Shown piece by piece: positions 62,205 through 64,000 of a stretch of DNA of 64,000 bases. The notes under the pieces were generated by a model. That model saw only the letters and a program-made list of their open reading frames with translations. It ran no database searches and was not told the DNA's origin. Made by a program: the position numbers and the translations under genes. This DNA comes from Chitinophagaceae bacterium (GTDB lineage Bacteria; Bacteroidota; Bacteroidia; Chitinophagales; Chitinophagaceae). The first letter of the stretch is position 1; each line of letters opens with the position of its first letter. The DNA is taken from contig JAHBTJ010000001.1 in the NCBI GenBank assembly GCA_019638595.1, positions 248,001 to 312,000 on the forward strand, in the 5' to 3' direction.

Positions 62205-62443
62205 GGGCTTTCAGCTATCAGCTATCAGCAATCTGGATACAATCTCTAAATCAGTAATCAACAAATCAGCAATCAGTTTATAATTTATGGTTTTTTGTTT
62301 GTAGTTAAGAAGCCACAAATCCGAAACGATAAACTATAAACGACAAACCTGTAACCTGCAACCTGTATAGCTGTTGGCTATCAGCTTTCAGCGATCAGCT
62401 ATCTGTGGATACAATCTCTAAATCAGCAATCTCTAAATCAGCA
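62205..62443. repeat. Intergenic word-like repeats, copy after the dehydrogenase gene
   Basis: GGATACAATCTCTAAATCAG occurs at about 62234 and again at about 62407, each followed by further AATCAGCAATC units. Other phrases are CAGCTATCAGCTATCAGC, AACGATAAACTATAAACG, CCTGTAACCTGCAACC and GGTTTTTTGTTTGTAG. It flanks the dehydrogenase gene opposite the 60945-61195 copy. No gene is seen. Confidence 0.7.
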
Positions 62444-62444
62444 A

Positions 62445-63872
62445 TCAAAACTCCCGGTAGTCGCCGGCTAAATACTGGTTCGCTTTCTCTTCTTTAAATT
62501 TCGCGGTTGCTGCATCCCAGTGCAAAGTCTCCCCGGGAAAGCGTCCGGCAATGGTTCCCAATAAAATGGTTTCGGTCAGTTTTGCGGCATAATCAAAAGG
62601 GGCTGTAGTGGCGCCCTTCCCCAAACAGGCATCCACAAACTGATGGTAGTGCTTTGGTCCCTCGCTGTCATAATCCCGGATAGGCTCACCCAGGTTATGT
62701 TCTTTTGAAACCCTGGCGATTTCTTTGGAAATGTCCACATATTTGCCATTACTGATTTTCTTTGGGAGCTGCATAAAGTGAGGCAACAATAATCTGCCTT
62801 TTTCCCCGACAAACATGGCGCCCTGCTCCGGCAATTCATTTTCACCCGCTACTCCTGCATCCAATGAAATTTTGTCCTTAGCACTTGCATCTTTCTGATC
62901 CTTTTTATCCTTTTTCATTTCCATACCGGGTAACACCAGGTCTTCGGACATGGCGGGAGCGCCCTTGCCATCGTACCAAATCCATTTTAAGGACTTATCC
63001 GTGTATTTGGTACCCGGAAATTCATAAGTAACAGTGTTGTGTTCAGGGAAACCAAATCCATTAGATGGCCTGCACTCCGTAGTGATTGTTCGAGGCACAT
63101 CCAGTTCCAGTGCATTATACGGGGTGTCGAAAATATGAACCCCCATATCGCCCAGGGTGCCACAGCCATAGTCCATGAGCTTTCTCCAGTTACCGGGATG
63201 GTACATATCTTTTTTATAAGGTCGCTTTTTTGACGTGCCCAGCCAGAGGTTCCAATCAAGCTGTTCCGGAACGGGATCTTCTCCCTCGGGCAACGGGCCA
63301 TCGTATCCCCAATTTTTGGGCGACCATGCATGTACGGTATGCACTTTCCCGATAATACCGGCCTGAATCAAAAGTGTAGCCAGTTTGTAATCGTAAAAAG
63401 AGTGTACCTGAATACCCATTTGTGTGACCAGTCCTTTTTCGGCGGCCAATCTTTTCATTTCCCTGGATTCGGACACGTAGTGCGTCAACGGTTTTTGACA
63501 GTACACGGGCTTATTCATATTCATGGCCATCAGGGAAGCCGGTGCATGGGTATGGTCGGGTGTGGAAACAATAACGGCATCAATTCCATTGCCCATTTCC
63601 TCCAGCATTCTCCGGTAATCAAAAAATATCCTTGCTTTCGGATGCATTTTACGAGCCACGGAAAGGTTGATGGCATCCACATCACAGAGTGCAACCACTT
63701 CCACCGCAGAGTGGGACGAAATGGCTTTCAGATCCGCCATTCCCATGTTGCCTACGCCAATATGGGCAGTTCTCAGTTTTTCTTTTAGATTTGCCCCTTT
63801 TAAAAAGGAGGGCATAAACATCATTCCCAGTGCCCCCGCAACGCTGTTTTTGATAAATTCTCTTTTGTTCAT
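62445..63872 (-). CDS. Gfo/Idh/MocA family oxidoreductase with Tat leader
   Basis: A 475-aa exported oxidoreductase. Leader MNKREFIKNSVAGALGMMF is followed by the Rossmann domain LRTAHIGVGNMGMADLKAI, AVEVVALCDVDAINL, VIVSTPDHTHAPASLMAMN and PVYCQKPLTHYVSESREM. The C-terminal part has WNLWLGTSKKRPY, HPGNWRKLMDYGCGTLGDMGVHIFD and HYHQFVDACLGKGATTAPFDYAAKLTETILLG. A Lys-rich insert (KMKKDKKDQKD type) is at about 330. It is periplasmic by the leader, typical for the sugar-oxidoreductase subgroup of Bacteroidota. It is paired with the DUF1080 gene upstream on the same strand (10-base gap). Confidence 0.92.
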   Translation of the reverse strand: MNKREFIKNSVAGALGMMFMPSFLKGANLKEKLRTAHIGVGNMGMADLKAISSHSAVEVVALCDVDAINLSVARKMHPKARIFFDYRRMLEEMGNGIDAVIVSTPDHTHAPASLMAMNMNKPVYCQKPLTHYVSESREMKRLAAEKGLVTQMGIQVHSFYDYKLATLLIQAGIIGKVHTVHAWSPKNWGYDGPLPEGEDPVPEQLDWNLWLGTSKKRPYKKDMYHPGNWRKLMDYGCGTLGDMGVHIFDTPYNALELDVPRTITTECRPSNGFGFPEHNTVTYEFPGTKYTDKSLKWIWYDGKGAPAMSEDLVLPGMEMKKDKKDQKDASAKDKISLDAGVAGENELPEQGAMFVGEKGRLLLPHFMQLPKKISNGKYVDISKEIARVSKEHNLGEPIRDYDSEGPKHYHQFVDACLGKGATTAPFDYAAKLTETILLGTIAGRFPGETLHWDAATAKFKEEKANQYLAGDYREF

Positions 63873-63882
63873 GAGCTGAAGC

Positions 63883-64000
63883 TTATCGTTTTTTTATTTT
63901 TATGTTTCTGAACCAGATAGGGCTCGCATGATCCTGCAATGCAATATAGCCCTTCCTGAATTTTCCATAATCGGGACTGCTTTTCCACTTGTCGGAATTT
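63883..64000 (-). CDS. C-terminal end of a DUF1080 (3-keto-disaccharide hydrolase) protein, cut by window end
   Basis: The minus-strand frame running off the right edge ends ...YIALQDHASPIWFRNIKIKKR then TAA at 63883-63885. YIALQDH followed by WFRNIKIK is the conserved end of the DUF1080/concanavalin-like family, whose characterised members hydrolyse 3-keto-glycosides. Only 39 residues are visible. With the oxidoreductase immediately downstream, the pair suggests 3-keto-sugar metabolism. Confidence 0.75.
   Translation of the reverse strand, partial: NSDKWKSSPDYGKFRKGYIALQDHASPIWFRNIKIKKR

Noticed and set aside
60945-62443. CRISPR array
   Set aside because: The repeats are irregular in length and spacing, occur on both sides of a normal gene, and no cas gene is in the window.
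1-64000. tRNA, rRNA, insertion sequences, prophage and origin features
   Set aside because: None was recognised by eye on either strand.

Overview
The window looks like a chromosome segment of a Bacteroidota bacterium, most likely from the Chitinophagaceae group. The reasons are three SusC/SusD outer-membrane pairs, many secreted lipoproteins, AraC-type regulators, TAnnTTTG promoter-like boxes instead of strong Shine-Dalgarno sites, and moderate GC. I saw no rRNA, tRNA, prophage, transposase or CRISPR. The genus assignment is inference.

Layout. 1-7.3 kb holds housekeeping and miscellaneous genes: the end of a large outer-membrane barrel protein, a SAM-adenosyltransferase-like protein with an export signal, a membrane glycosyltransferase-like protein, a GNAT acetyltransferase, a conserved protein of unknown function, and a YiaAB membrane protein. 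The YiaAB gene sits next to a Crp/Fnr regulator, with an FNR-like palindrome between them. 7.4-14.8 kb (minus strand) is a four-gene operon of the type best known from Planctomycetes: PSD1 cytochrome protein (DUF1549/DUF1553 with LamG), DUF1501 protein, NHL beta-propeller, and a DUF2231/cytochrome/LRR protein. Two AraC regulators follow.

17-43 kb is the centrepiece. A SusC/SusD pair ends in a strong terminator, followed by a 14-gene co-directional run of glycan and sugar-acid catabolism. It encodes a GH95-like lipoprotein, two class-III CoA-transferases, a DUF5703/GH95-like protein, two MaoC-type hydratases (one without the catalytic His), and a solute-binding-protein homologue without a signal peptide. 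These are followed by a fuconolactonase-like amidohydrolase, a RhaT transporter, a Gfo/Idh dehydrogenase, an SDR, an L-fuconate dehydratase-like enolase-superfamily enzyme, an SSS symporter, and two tandem GH95 enzymes. Most of the oxidative (non-phosphorylative) L-fucose/L-rhamnose route can be read from it, but the usual last enzyme (an FAH-type diketo-acid hydrolase or an aldolase) is absent. A CoA-transferase/hydratase/binding-protein module is present instead. This is the best candidate for an undescribed pathway.

43-47 kb has a small membrane cytochrome c, a frameshifted remnant of a SanA/YdcF-type gene, a GH141-like beta-helix protein, the intact SanA/YdcF gene, and a gene-free 740-base stretch. 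That stretch holds REP-like hairpins and two related dyads upstream of the next SusC. 47-61 kb is a secreted glycan-capture locus: a shortened SusC/SusD pair without an N-terminal TonB-box region, a full-length SusC/SusD pair, then a FAS1 lipoprotein, an unidentified lipoprotein, a phosphodiesterase-fold protein that seems to have lost metal ligands, another small lipoprotein, and an Ig-like/LamG lipoprotein. No glycoside hydrolase is present there. 61-64 kb has a medium-chain dehydrogenase flanked by word-like repeats, then a minus-strand Gfo/Idh plus DUF1080 pair cut by the window end.

A recurring feature is an intergenic family of AT-rich, word-like repeats (phrases such as ATAGTTTGTGG, AACCTGTAACCTG, AATCTCAAATC, GCTGATAGCT) at about 1.1, 9.9, 29.0, 29.7, 61.0 and 62.3 kb.
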